Shown here one piece after another: positions 21,610-30,366 of a stretch of DNA of 64,000 nucleotides. The translations under genes were made by a program, and so were the position numbers. This DNA comes from Trifolium pratense (lineage: Eukaryota > Streptophyta > Magnoliopsida > Fabales > Fabaceae): contig NC_060059.1 in NCBI RefSeq assembly GCF_020283565.1, positions 49,000,572 to 49,064,571 on the forward strand. Reading direction: 5' to 3'. The notes beneath the pieces were generated by a model. It worked only from the letters and a program-made list of their open reading frames with translations, was not told where the DNA came from and did no database searches. The stretch's first letter is position 1, and every line of letters starts with the position of its first letter.

Positions 21610-23130
21610 TCAAACCGCGTCATCCGGCTGGCCAGTGAAGTAGTTTGTGAACGGGCTATTCAAATTCAAATTTAGCCCATCCACATCCAGCATTTCCCTC
21701 TCCATCGCAGCAGCTTCATCCTGCTCAACCCGGCGTCGCCTTTCGATCTCCGCCAACTCAGAAGCTCTCAAACCAGAATTGTATGCTTGTCTGGCTTGAA
21801 ATGAGTTCAGCTCCCTCGCCTGATGCGCCTCCCAATCAGTATCAACGGGATACAAAGTCCCAAAAGTAGGAGGAGGGAAAGTAGACCGATAAGTCATCGC
21901 CTCGGTGTACATGGAAGAGGCGGTATCAAAGTAGAGATTCGGCAATCCGGAATATTGAGAAATTTCCATTTGATGCAACATCGACGCAAGCTGATTCATA
22001 TCATGAGAGTAACGAGGAGGGTCTTGAGCTGGTATATCGTGAGACTCATACGCCGGATCCCCCTGTTGATCCGGATGGTTACCCTCTTCAAACCGATTAA
22101 TCTCTTCTTCCTCTCTCAAAGCCTCCTCCCTTGCAGCATTCCCCTCACCTCGGGGCACAATAGGTCCTCTCTCAAACTTTTTGATGAAGTATGATAAAGA
22201 CAATGGACGGACGGGATGAAGATCACCTTCTTGCACATTCATGGGAACATTATTCGCCCTACACAAAGCAGCGATGAGATTGCAATGTCCCAAAGTAAAA
22301 GTCGGATTCGGATGATTGGCTATCTCATGAAGATCTTTTTGTAACCAATATCCCAGATTAATATACTTCCCTTCAACCAACAACCGGACCGCGTGAGCAT
22401 TATCCAGCTGAATCTCGGAATTGTTGCCAACAACCCTCACATTTTTCAACCAAAATTCACCCCAAGCACGGTGAATCGGATTAAAACTAGTTAAGCTCAA
22501 CCTTCTAGGAAGAGAAGCTGCTGAGTGGGCTAGCCACATTGCTCCCGGACGACATACTATCCTCTTTAGTTCCTCCCTAACTTCAATACCACTCTTGTCG
22601 ATTCTTTCCCTATCACGCAAGAGTTCACACACGCCTCCAGCAGCACAACCAAGCAGATTGTTTATAGTTTCAAAAGAATAGCTCACCTTAACACCCCTAA
22701 CCACAGAAACATATTCCGGAAACATAGGTTGATCCGGTAAATAAGCATTTGCAAAGAACTCCCTAGCCCACATCTGATTTCCAGGATTCACTTCATCTTT
22801 AATCATCAATTTATTAAATTTCTCCCATCCCCTAGACTTTATCTCATTCCCTAACTCAGCTACACCATTAAGCAAATCCTCACCAAAACCCTTCTCTTGA
22901 TTAATAGTAAAGGTTCGAATTTGGGAGTACCTTTTTTCATGAATTTCACTGATGAAGTGGGGATGAACCTGTGGCCTAGTGACATTGCTCCGGCGAGGAG
23001 GAGATGCTTGAGCGGACCGAGAAGATTGGCCCTTGCTTGCACTCATCTTTGTTCTTGGTTTCTTGGGTGGCTCTTGTGTTGGGTTAGCATCACCCTTCTT
23101 CTTTCCCTTTCCGGTTAGCCGTGTCAACAT
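21610..23130 (-). CDS. ORF2, putative plant-transposon-protein family
   Basis: A 506-codon frame with its own ATG, 699 bp downstream of gag-pro. The N-terminus is basic (GKGKKKGDANPTQ, EPPKKPRTK), like a nuclear-localisation signal. Residues of about 65-320 form a globular-looking region with EKFNKLMIKDEVNPGNQMW, AREFFANAY and AMWLAHSAASLPRR. This resembles the putative plant transposon protein domain found in Athila-type elements and scattered plant proteins. The C-terminal third is acidic and Gln/Glu-rich. It is sometimes called env-like by position, but I see no signal peptide or clear membrane segment. Function unknown. An uninterrupted frame in an element that has lost pol suggests it is either useful to the element or simply young. 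Confidence 0.75.
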   Translation of the reverse strand: MLTRLTGKGKKKGDANPTQEPPKKPRTKMSASKGQSSRSAQASPPRRSNVTRPQVHPHFISEIHEKRYSQIRTFTINQEKGFGEDLLNGVAELGNEIKSRGWEKFNKLMIKDEVNPGNQMWAREFFANAYLPDQPMFPEYVSVVRGVKVSYSFETINNLLGCAAGGVCELLRDRERIDKSGIEVREELKRIVCRPGAMWLAHSAASLPRRLSLTSFNPIHRAWGEFWLKNVRVVGNNSEIQLDNAHAVRLLVEGKYINLGYWLQKDLHEIANHPNPTFTLGHCNLIAALCRANNVPMNVQEGDLHPVRPLSLSYFIKKFERGPIVPRGEGNAAREEALREEEEINRFEEGNHPDQQGDPAYESHDIPAQDPPRYSHDMNQLASMLHQMEISQYSGLPNLYFDTASSMYTEAMTYRSTFPPPTFGTLYPVDTDWEAHQARELNSFQARQAYNSGLRASELAEIERRRRVEQDEAAAMEREMLDVDGLNLNLNSPFTNYFTGQPDDAV

Positions 23131-23415
23131 GGTGATAGAAGATAGATTTGAAATGGGTTAATCTTGAGAAAGTGGTGAAATGTGATGAAATGAGGGATTT
23201 GGAGTGAAATTAGGAGTGGGTGATATGGGTTTTATGTGAATGTGAAGGAAATGGGTGATTGAAGGTGATTAGAAGTGAAATTGGAGAAGTTTGAAGGGTG
23301 AAAGTGGGTTAACAATGGAGTTTTTCGTGTGGGAGGCCGTGTGAATTGATGATGGGACGGATGGAGTAGTTGAAAAGATGAAGAAATTCAAATTTGACAC
23401 GCTTTCCTGTGTAGC

Positions 23416-23666
23416 CACGCCGCGCGTGACCCCTGCTACGCCGCGCGTAGTACCAATTGTAACGGTCAAGAACTTATTTCCTCAAGGCCACGCCGCGCGT
23501 AATAACCATCACGCGGCGCGTAATCACTAGTCAGAGACTCCATATTTCTCCAGTATTCACGCAGCGCGTGATGCATCACCACGCCGCGCGTGATAGATTC
23601 TGAAAAACTCCTTCCTCTGTGTTGAAGGATCACGCCGCGCGTGATTGTACTACGCCCCCGGCGTAG
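23416..23666 (-). promoter_or_regulatory. Internal palindrome block ahead of ORF2 (candidate promoter)
   Basis: Eight dyads of the same type as in the LTR: CACGCCGCGCGTG (23416-23428), CTACGCCGCGCGTAG (23436-23450), one near 23488, one near 23508, TCACGCAGCGCGTGA (23557-23571), one near 23579, one at 23629-23645, and the variant CTACGCCCCCGGCGTAG (23650-23666). As in the LTR, the variant is the one furthest upstream and sits 3-4 bp from a GCGCG-type dyad. Between this block and the ORF2 ATG (23130) the minus strand is pyrimidine-rich and leader-like, with a weak ATAAAA near 23230. I infer an internal promoter related to U3. Confidence 0.5.
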
Positions 23667-23828
23667 TAGACCTCTGTTCTGCCCTGTTTCGCTTCCGTCC
23701 TTGCTTCTGCTGCACACCTACCTGCATACTTCAAAAACAAAGCAACTAAAACATTAGAAACCGTTGGGTTGCCTCCCAACCAGCGCTTGTTTAACGTCCC
23801 GATGCTTGACGTTCCTTACCCCTAGGGG

Positions 23829-26327
23829 TTAAGGAAAAGAAGTGCCACCATGTGGCAAGTAGTGTGCATTCCAAGGTAACTTAAGAGCATGTTTAACAAT
23901 ATGATCATAAACCTGGATTTTAAAACATTGTGGGTCTCCATCATCACACTCCATCTTATCAAAGACATTGAATGTGACCTGCTGATCATCGGTCCTTAGC
24001 ATGAGTTCCCCCATCTCCACATCGATTAGGGCACGGCTAGTTGCTAGGAAGGGTCTACCAAGTAGCAAAGGTTCCCACTCCCTAGTCTCTTCTATGTCTA
24101 AGACCACAAAATCTGCGGGAAACACAAACCCCGCAACCTTCACCAACACATCATGGAGAATACCTTCCGGATGCACAATCGATCTATCCGCCAAAGAGAG
24201 ACTCATCTTTGTCGGCTTTGCTACCGCTCCCGGTATCTTCTTCATCATTGATAATGGCATCAGATTAATGCTAGCACCCAAATCACACAAAGCTTTTTCA
24301 ATAGTGAGATTTCCAATAGAACAAGGAATTGTAAAACTCCCCGGATCTTTCTTTTTCTGAGGTAGCTTCCTTTGAATGAGAGCGCTGCACTCTTCCGTCA
24401 TACTTACCATTTCATCATCTAATGGTTTTCTTTTCTTTGTGAGCAGCTCCTTCAAAAACTTTGCATAACTCGGCATTTGCTCCAAAGCCTCAACCAATGG
24501 TATGGCCATCTCAAGCTTGTTCAACACCTTCATGAACTTCTTGAACTCCTTCTCCCGCTCAAGATTCTTAACTTTCTTTCTCCTAGGAAAAGGCATCCTA
24601 GCATATGGCGATTCGTCAACTCCTTTACCTTTCTCAACCTTCTTACTCTCTTTTTCTTTTATCTCCCTCTGTTTTTCAACTTCTTCTTTCTCATCCTCAC
24701 TAATCTCCACTTCCTTAGACAGATTTTCATTTTCTACTTCTCCCTCACGTCTCTCATTTTCAACTTCAACTTCTTGCTTATTTTCAACTTCTCCCTCATT
24801 GACCTTCTTTTTCAAGGGCTTCTCTACAGCTGGCCTTTCCGGTATCTCTCTACTCCTCAAAGTGATTCCATTGCAAGTTTCATTTTTAGGATTATCATGA
24901 GTGTTTCCACCGAAACCTCCTTGGTTTTGCAACATAGAAAACTGTCTTGACAGCTGACCCATTTGCACCTCAAGATTCTTGATAGAAGCTTCATGATTCT
25001 TGTTAGAGGTTGCTTGACTTGATTTCATCGCTTCAAAGTTGCTTTGGGTCATGAGCATGAATTGATTTAGAGTCTCTTCCATCCTTGATGGAGGCCTTTG
25101 CTGCTGTTGCGGTGCACCTTGACTTTGCATACCGTTCCCCCATCCGGACCCGTTGTTATTGTTGTTGTACGGCTTCCGAAAATTGGCTAAGTAGCGAGCC
25201 TCCTCTGAACCCTCCGGGAAACATCCGCCATTAGGGTGGTCCTGCAAACAAAAATCACAGCGCACATTGTCAATTTTACCTATTGGAGAAGTTTGGACTT
25301 GCGGATTGGATAGCAACTTCATCATTGCTTCCATTTGGCTAGTCATGAGCTTTTGCTGTGCCAATAGTGCTGTTTGAGTATCCAATTCCAACACTCCGCC
25401 TTTCTTTTTGGCTCCCCTATCATTAGTAGCTCTATACTCGTTTTGAGCCATGCTTTCCACCAATTCTCTTGCTTCAGTTTCATCACGGTTCTTCAACGAA
25501 CCACCGGCTGATGCATCAAGTATCATTCGCGTTTGAGCCCTCAAACCTTGGGTAAACATTTGCATCTGATTGTGGCCATCGAAACCGTGATTCGGACACC
25601 TTTTAAGACAAACCTTGAACCTCTCCCAAGCATCATACAACGTTTCACCATCCGCTTGTTCGAAGTTGCTAATTTCAGCCCTTCTTTCTAGGAACTTATG
25701 AATAGGAAAGTAACGATCTAAGAACTTCCGCTCCAGCTGTCTCCAAGTCTCAATAGTTCCGGCGGGTATCGTGTCCAACCAATCTTTAGCACGGCCGGTG
25801 AGAGAATGCTTGAATAACCTAAGTCTTTTGTCCGATTCGCTCACCCCCGGTGGATCTGTATAGTCGCATGCTTCATAGAAGTGAGACAAGTGTAAATTCG
25901 GGCATTGAGCTTCCGAACCTGAATACGGATTCTCTTTTAAGGCGGAAAGGACCGTGTTCTTGATGTCGAATGAGACAGGATTCGCCGGCTGAAAGCCTTG
26001 ATTTGCCAACGCGTCATTGTCTCTCCTCCCATAATCACCAAGGGTACGCCTTGGCGGTTGAGGAACCGGTGGAACCTGTTCTTCCTCCATTGTTGCTGCA
26101 GTCCTTTCTTGACAGTCCGGTGTATCCCTTAGCAAAGCTGTTCCCCTTGAAGCTTGGGCTTCCCTTGTTGCCTTTCGAATTGCGCGAGCTGTCTTTTCAA
26201 TCTCTGGATCAAATTGCAGCTCTTGAGGACCTGTTCTCCGCATGCACAATGAAACACACAAGTAGAACGCTCCGGGAGAAAAATATAAAACAGAAAATAA
26301 TAAAGAAAACACAGAAAATATGAACAC
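23829..26327 (-). CDS. Athila-like Gag-protease, no pol
   Basis: An 832-codon frame. The first 28 residues are hydrophobic and untypical; the Met at residue 29 (MRRTGPQELQFDPE) is a more likely start. Retrotransposon Gag region at about 165-280 (FKHSLTGRAKDWLDTIP, RYFPIHKFLERRAEI). CCHC-type knuckle CDFCLQDHPNGGC near 356-368. A Glu/Lys-rich section with many VEN/KEV repeats at about 495-590. Aspartic protease near 681 with active-site D-L-G-A (CDLGASINLMPLSM) and a later LLGRPFLATSRALIDV. The frame ends at TSFP, where an autonomous Athila would continue into reverse transcriptase and integrase; none is present. The open frame and identical LTRs suggest it could still supply capsid and protease. 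In-frame loss of pol is read from the absence of any RT or integrase motif in 20206-23829. Confidence 0.9.
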   Translation of the reverse strand: MFIFSVFSLLFSVLYFSPGAFYLCVSLCMRRTGPQELQFDPEIEKTARAIRKATREAQASRGTALLRDTPDCQERTAATMEEEQVPPVPQPPRRTLGDYGRRDNDALANQGFQPANPVSFDIKNTVLSALKENPYSGSEAQCPNLHLSHFYEACDYTDPPGVSESDKRLRLFKHSLTGRAKDWLDTIPAGTIETWRQLERKFLDRYFPIHKFLERRAEISNFEQADGETLYDAWERFKVCLKRCPNHGFDGHNQMQMFTQGLRAQTRMILDASAGGSLKNRDETEARELVESMAQNEYRATNDRGAKKKGGVLELDTQTALLAQQKLMTSQMEAMMKLLSNPQVQTSPIGKIDNVRCDFCLQDHPNGGCFPEGSEEARYLANFRKPYNNNNNGSGWGNGMQSQGAPQQQQRPPSRMEETLNQFMLMTQSNFEAMKSSQATSNKNHEASIKNLEVQMGQLSRQFSMLQNQGGFGGNTHDNPKNETCNGITLRSREIPERPAVEKPLKKKVNEGEVENKQEVEVENERREGEVENENLSKEVEISEDEKEEVEKQREIKEKESKKVEKGKGVDESPYARMPFPRRKKVKNLEREKEFKKFMKVLNKLEMAIPLVEALEQMPSYAKFLKELLTKKRKPLDDEMVSMTEECSALIQRKLPQKKKDPGSFTIPCSIGNLTIEKALCDLGASINLMPLSMMKKIPGAVAKPTKMSLSLADRSIVHPEGILHDVLVKVAGFVFPADFVVLDIEETREWEPLLLGRPFLATSRALIDVEMGELMLRTDDQQVTFNVFDKMECDDGDPQCFKIQVYDHIVKHALKLPWNAHYLPHGGTSFP

Positions 26328-26353
26328 TATTGCCTAGTTGAATCAATCACAAT

Positions 26354-26370
26354 CCCCGGCAACGGCGCCA
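26354..26370 (-). other. Primer-binding site (tRNA-Asp type)
   Basis: On the minus strand TGGCGCCGTTGCCGGGG lies six bases inside the LTR. This matches the tRNA-Asp-type primer site typical of Athila and many related plant gypsy elements, and fixes the 5' LTR at the right. Confidence 0.88.
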
Positions 26371-26376
26371 AAAACT

Positions 26377-27605
26377 TGATGATAAATTTCGCAAGTGCAC
26401 GAAAATCACGTAGTAATAAAATATCGATCCACAGGGATTGTGTGATCAAACTAGTCGAATCGTGTTCATAGACATTATACAGAAAATACACATAAATTGG
26501 GGGTATGTTGAGTAATGAATTGCTAGAAAATGTGCTTTGATAATATGGAAAAGCGAGGTAGAATCATCGGAATCATCTAGTCTATAGCTAACCGCATGCA
26601 ACCTACAATGTAGAAGAACTACTCAAGTGTTCACAACTAGATCGACAAATTAGTGAATCGCAATCTCTTGTCAAAATCCACTCTATTCGTTGTTGATACT
26701 CCCCCGATCTCTCGGGCGGAAGCTACCTACAACGAATGATATTAACGCGCGTCAATCGTTCGCTACACTCTATGCCTCAATCTCTCGACCGGAGACACTC
26801 GAGTGCTCAATGCAATTCAGTTCAGAAATTAAATCAATACTCTCGCACGTGACTTAACTCGAAATCATTATAACACTAATGAAGGATTATAAAGCATTAA
26901 AAACAGACTTGCATTGGATGAACACTATAAAGAGAGTAAATTCTTACAACATTTGTAGATTACATTCAGCTGAACTACATCCTAAACTATCCTAGATTCT
27001 ACCTCCAAAGGAGCTTAGCTCCTCATCGTGCTTCGTTCGCTTCCTCGCTTCACCGCCATGGCTTGTGGATCCATGCTCTCGATGTGCTTGGAGCTATCCT
27101 CTGGAGTCTTGAATCGCGATCTTGAAGTTCCAAAACCCAGAATGTAGATCAATTTTGCAGAATTTTCCAACCCGAAAACAGAATTATGCAGAAAATATAT
27201 ATACAGAAGGCAACCACGCCGCGCGCCAGATCTACCACGCCGCGCGTGGTTGCAAATCCATCAACTACGCCGCGCGTAGTAACAGAATCACGCGGCGCGT
27301 GATCAAGTCAGAGAGCAATCTTCATCTTCATCAAGGCTTCACGCCGCGCGTGGTAAGGCCTCACGCGGCGCGTGATCAGGGTCCCAATCTTGGCTCTCTG
27401 TGAGCTCCATCACGCGGCGCGTGATGGGCTACGCCCCCAGCGTAGTGAAAATCCTTCAAATCCTGCAGTTTTTCCTGTTTTCTTGCAAAACAAGTAATCA
27501 AGCTAATGGTTAGATTTCTCTTATATTTATTGCTAAAAACCTACTAAAATGTATCTAATGTTGCTAAAATAGGCATGGATTAGAGAGTGTGACGATTTGT
27601 CATCA
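26377..27605 (-). repeat. 5' LTR of the Athila-like element
   Basis: 1229 bp, an apparently identical partner of 18977-20205. On the minus strand, U3 starts at 27605. The palindrome array is 165-395 bases in, immediately followed by a TATA-like GTATATATATTTTC near 27190-27205. LTRs are identical at insertion, so lack of differences means a recent insertion. Confidence 0.93.
27214..27445 (-). promoter_or_regulatory. U3 array of eight GC-rich palindromes (5' LTR)
   Basis: Eight dyads of about 13-17 bp with core CACGCCGCGCGTG or CACGCGGCGCGTG, with arms extending to ATCAC...GTGAT, CTACG...CGTAG or CCACG...CGTGG. Seven have a GCGCG core; the one furthest from the TATA is the variant CTACGCCCCCAGCGTAG (27429-27445). 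The nearest lies about 10 bp upstream of the TATA-like run. The same array is at 19814-20045 in the other LTR. The words contain CGCG boxes, the type of site bound by CAMTA factors; that link is a guess. They are also very CpG-dense and thus likely methylation targets. Confidence 0.65.
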
Positions 27606-28314
27606 ATCGTTAAATTCAGTATTTGAGGTCTTAGTATAGGATTAAAAGCTTAGTCTAGAACGATAAATTCTACCTGAGACAGAGTTAGGACTAGTTTAGG
27701 CACACGTGAGAACTTGTGACACATTGAGCCTTAAAGGTAATGATACCAAAGTTTGTAACGAAAAAGTTGAACCGACTGGGGCTATGATATTTAAGCAGAG
27801 TAGGGCAATATAAACTAGGCTCTGAACAGTTTGTAATAGAATAGGGAACGAGTGCTTCCGAACCTATTTTAGAAGACTAATCCTGATAGAGGGAAACAAG
27901 GGAATTAACCACCAGGCAAGAGTAAGGGAGGGATTCGACCACACTTAACCACCCCCGCGTGGACACACACGCACTTTTATTTACCTTTTGTTTATTTATT
28001 CTTTCAGTCATTTATTTTCCTGCAATTTATTTTATCAGCACAACTATCTCCAAACACCAAAGCGAAGGCAACTTATCCTAATTCCTAAGCGAAACTAGTA
28101 ATTTTGGCACAATCTCTGTGGAGAACGATAACTTATCACTTTATTACTTGGTTACGATTTTGTGCACTTGCAGAGGCACCATCACCATTATTTATCACTT
28201 AAACATAAAAATTGAATAAATAATTTTACAAGAAATAATTAACACTTTTGTCAAAAAAAAAAGAAAAAAAAAAGAAATAAGTAACACAATAGTTACACTT
28301 ATATTTTAACAATA

Positions 28315-29862
28315 TCTATTACTAATATATTAAAATCGATTACCACCAAAGTTACTAATTTATCCTTATTACTTTTAACCATGTTGCAAGTTTTAGAGCT
28401 GTCAAAAAGGGCCGGGCTATCAGGCCGGCCCATTAGCCCTATCCTTTTACACGGGCCGGACTTCATAAAAAGGGGCTGGGCCTTATCAGGCCGGACCATA
28501 TCGGGTCAGGCTTTTTCATGGGCCGTCACGGGCCGGCCCACAGGCTTTTGGGCCGGCCCCTTAAAGAATTAAAAAATTATTTAAAAAAATTGTATAATCT
28601 TTTTATTGTTATATTTTGGTCCTATTTTTATGCATAAATTCATATATAATTTTTTTAATTATTTTTGTTGTTTTATTGGTTTTTGTACAATTACAACGAA
28701 GGATATAAAACTTGGAATATGGTTATTTTAAGCCTATCATCTTTTTATTGTATTTATTTTATATTCTTTTATATTTTTGTTTTTTTTTTTACTTAAATTA
28801 CAATGGATGAATGAAAGATATAAAACTTGGAATTTGTTTTTTGTAGTAATAATAATAATAATATGACAAAAAACTTATTGGATTAGAATGAGATTATTTG
28901 TTAGAGATTTGTTTGTTTGTTTGATGAGGATAAAGAGGAAGATATTGTTATTTGGGAGATTATGTGAGAAAATATAGGGATAAGAATTACCTTCTTGAAG
29001 ATTTAGTTGAAAAATATAACATAAATTTAGTAGAATATTTTTTTTTTTCAAAAAAAAAATATTATGAAAATTAGTGGGCCGGCCCATCGGGCCATGTAGA
29101 CTTTTGCTTATTGGGCCGGGCTAAGCAGGCTGGGCCATGAAGTTAACGGGCCGGGCTGGGCCGCCCCCTTTATTTGACCGGGCCCCTCCAGGCCGGGCCA
29201 GGCCGGACCGGGCCGGCCCATTTGACAGCTCTAAGTTTTATATACTTCATTGTAATTTCACTAAAAAATAAATAAAAAGATGATATGCTTAAATATAGGA
29301 ACAAAACATATTATAGACAACAACAAAAACAGAACAATCTATACATAAAAATAGGGAGGAAAAAAACAATAAAAAATTATATAAAGTTTAGTCAATAAAA
29401 AATTTATAGAAAAACCGCAAAAAAATAGAAAAATAGAAAAAAAATATAATACTCTATAAAAAAAGAAACATAAACAATATTTTTCATAATAAAAAAAAAA
29501 CATAAACAATTTTTTTTTTTTATATAAACCAAACATAAACAATATTACTACAAAGTTTACTAAATTATCCTAAATATTCCTAATAAAATTTCTAATTTTT
29601 TATTAAAAATATACACGGGACCATTATTTATCACTTATACATAAAAAATTGAATAAATAATTTTACAAGAAATAATTAACACTTTTGTCAAAAAAAAGAA
29701 AGAAATAAGTAACACAATAGTTCCATTTATATTTTAACAATATTATATAGCAAATTTTTAAATATTTAATTTTAAAAAGAATTTCTACATTAATATAATT
29801 GAAAAACTCAAATATCGAAAAAAGTCAATAGACCCATATGAATGCACGAGTCTTTAAGCTAG
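28315..29862 (+). mobile_element. Non-autonomous Helitron carrying a hAT MITE
   Basis: Starts TCTATTACTAATATATT at 28315 after an A and ends AAGCTAG at 29862 before a T. Just before the end is a decayed hairpin (ACCCATATGAATGCACGAGT). A hAT-type MITE (28395-29232) sits inside. Homology with 17657-18137 confirms the unit. No Rep/helicase gene. Confidence 0.78.
28395..29232. mobile_element. hAT-type MITE with GGGCCGG subterminal repeats
   Basis: Ends are AGAGCTGTCAAA and TTTGACAGCTCT, inverted and matching over 12 bp. They are flanked by a 7-8-bp duplication (AAGTTTT or AAGTTTTA). The related Helitron at 17730-17750 has the empty site (GTTGCAAGTTTTATATACTT). Both ends carry many GGGCCGG/CCGGCCC words, probably transposase-binding repeats, around an AT-rich centre. 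No transposase. Confidence 0.85.
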
Positions 29863-29865
29863 TTA

Positions 29866-30160
29866 CTCTCTCTGGTCCTTTTTATAAGGAACACTTTGAA
29901 AAAATCACACAGACCAATGAAGCACATTTAACATAGTTATTTTCATTTAATACTCTTATAAATTTAAATTTATTCCATGTATACCCTTATTTAATTACTC
30001 TTTATTCAACTAACTTACTTATTTTTAAATTCTCTCTCATAATAAATAAGGGCATAAGTGAAATTGAACATTTAAAACATTTGAAAATTGGTCAAAGTTT
30101 CTTATAAAAAGGACCAAATTTTTTGCCCTAAGTGTTCCTTATAAAAAGGACCGGAGGGAG
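29866..30160 (+). mobile_element. Stowaway-like MITE, copy 1
   Basis: 295 bp with inverted ends (CTCTCTCTGGTCCTTTTTAT and its complement GGACCGGAGGGAG), flanked by TA on both sides (29864-29865, 30161-30162), the Tc1/mariner target. It lies directly beside the Helitron 3' end. Two more copies are at 50396-50693 (inverted) and 53371-53665. Confidence 0.85.
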
Positions 30161-30366
30161 TATTATGGAATCAAAATTGTAAGTTTGTGAATGTTAAGGA
30201 GTTAAAAATATAATTTAACCTTTAAAATATCGCATTCGGTTGATTAAGATTGGATTGTGTTCAGATTCAAGTTTAGTAGTTTTAACTATAAAATTGAAAT
30301 AGAAAATAAAATATGCATTTTTTTTCAATCATTCGATCTAAGATTAAACAACATTGATATTCTAAA

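Larger units (their letters stand above)
18977..27605 (-). mobile_element. Young Athila-like LTR retrotransposon lacking pol
   Basis: An 8629-bp element with two 1229-bp LTRs in which I find no difference, flanked by ATCAT (18972-18976) and ATCGT (27606-27610). On the minus strand the order is: 5' LTR, tRNA-Asp-type primer site, gag-protease ORF (26327-23829), a GC-palindrome block (23666-23416), ORF2 (23130-21610), a non-coding tail, a polypurine tract and the 3' LTR. The tract after gag-pro contains GTTAAACAAGCGCTGGTTGG, which resembles sequence that follows pol in Athila elements. This suggests that RT, RNase H and integrase were deleted while the 3' side was kept. It must rely on proteins from a complete relative. 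Confidence 0.9.
18138..28184 (+). mobile_element. Solo LTR (copy 2) split by a nested Athila element
   Basis: The LTR parts are 18138-18976 and 27611-28184, about 1413 bp together. It starts TGATGAAAG and ends CACCATCA, and is flanked by TCATT/CCATT (one mismatch). It is homologous to the solo LTR at 16098-17524, including the palindromes (CATCGTGGCACGATG near 18407, CATCGTGGCCACGATG at 18483-18498) and the downstream TATA region (CTATAAATATAG near 18581). The insert at 18977-27605 brings its own target duplication, ATCAT/ATCGT. There is no internal retroelement region, so recombination to a solo LTR had occurred. Confidence 0.85.
17657..28314 (+). mobile_element. Helitron copy split by a solo LTR (17657-18137 and 28185-28314)
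   Basis: Starts TCTATTATTACTAATATATT at 17657 after an A. Its first part (17657-18137) aligns with the Helitron at 28315-29862. A solo LTR (18138-28184) interrupts it with the 5-bp repeats TCATT (18133-18137) and CCATT (28185-28189). The other Helitron copy shows the uninterrupted site (CACGGGACCATTATTTATC near 29610-29630). After 28189 the Helitron continues to 28314, where it meets the 5' TC of the next copy; its own CTAG end and about 120 bp are missing. Confidence 0.75.

Noticed and set aside
24001..24950. Plus-strand frames opposite the Athila gag-pro gene
   Set aside because: Antisense shadows of the 832-codon minus-strand frame.
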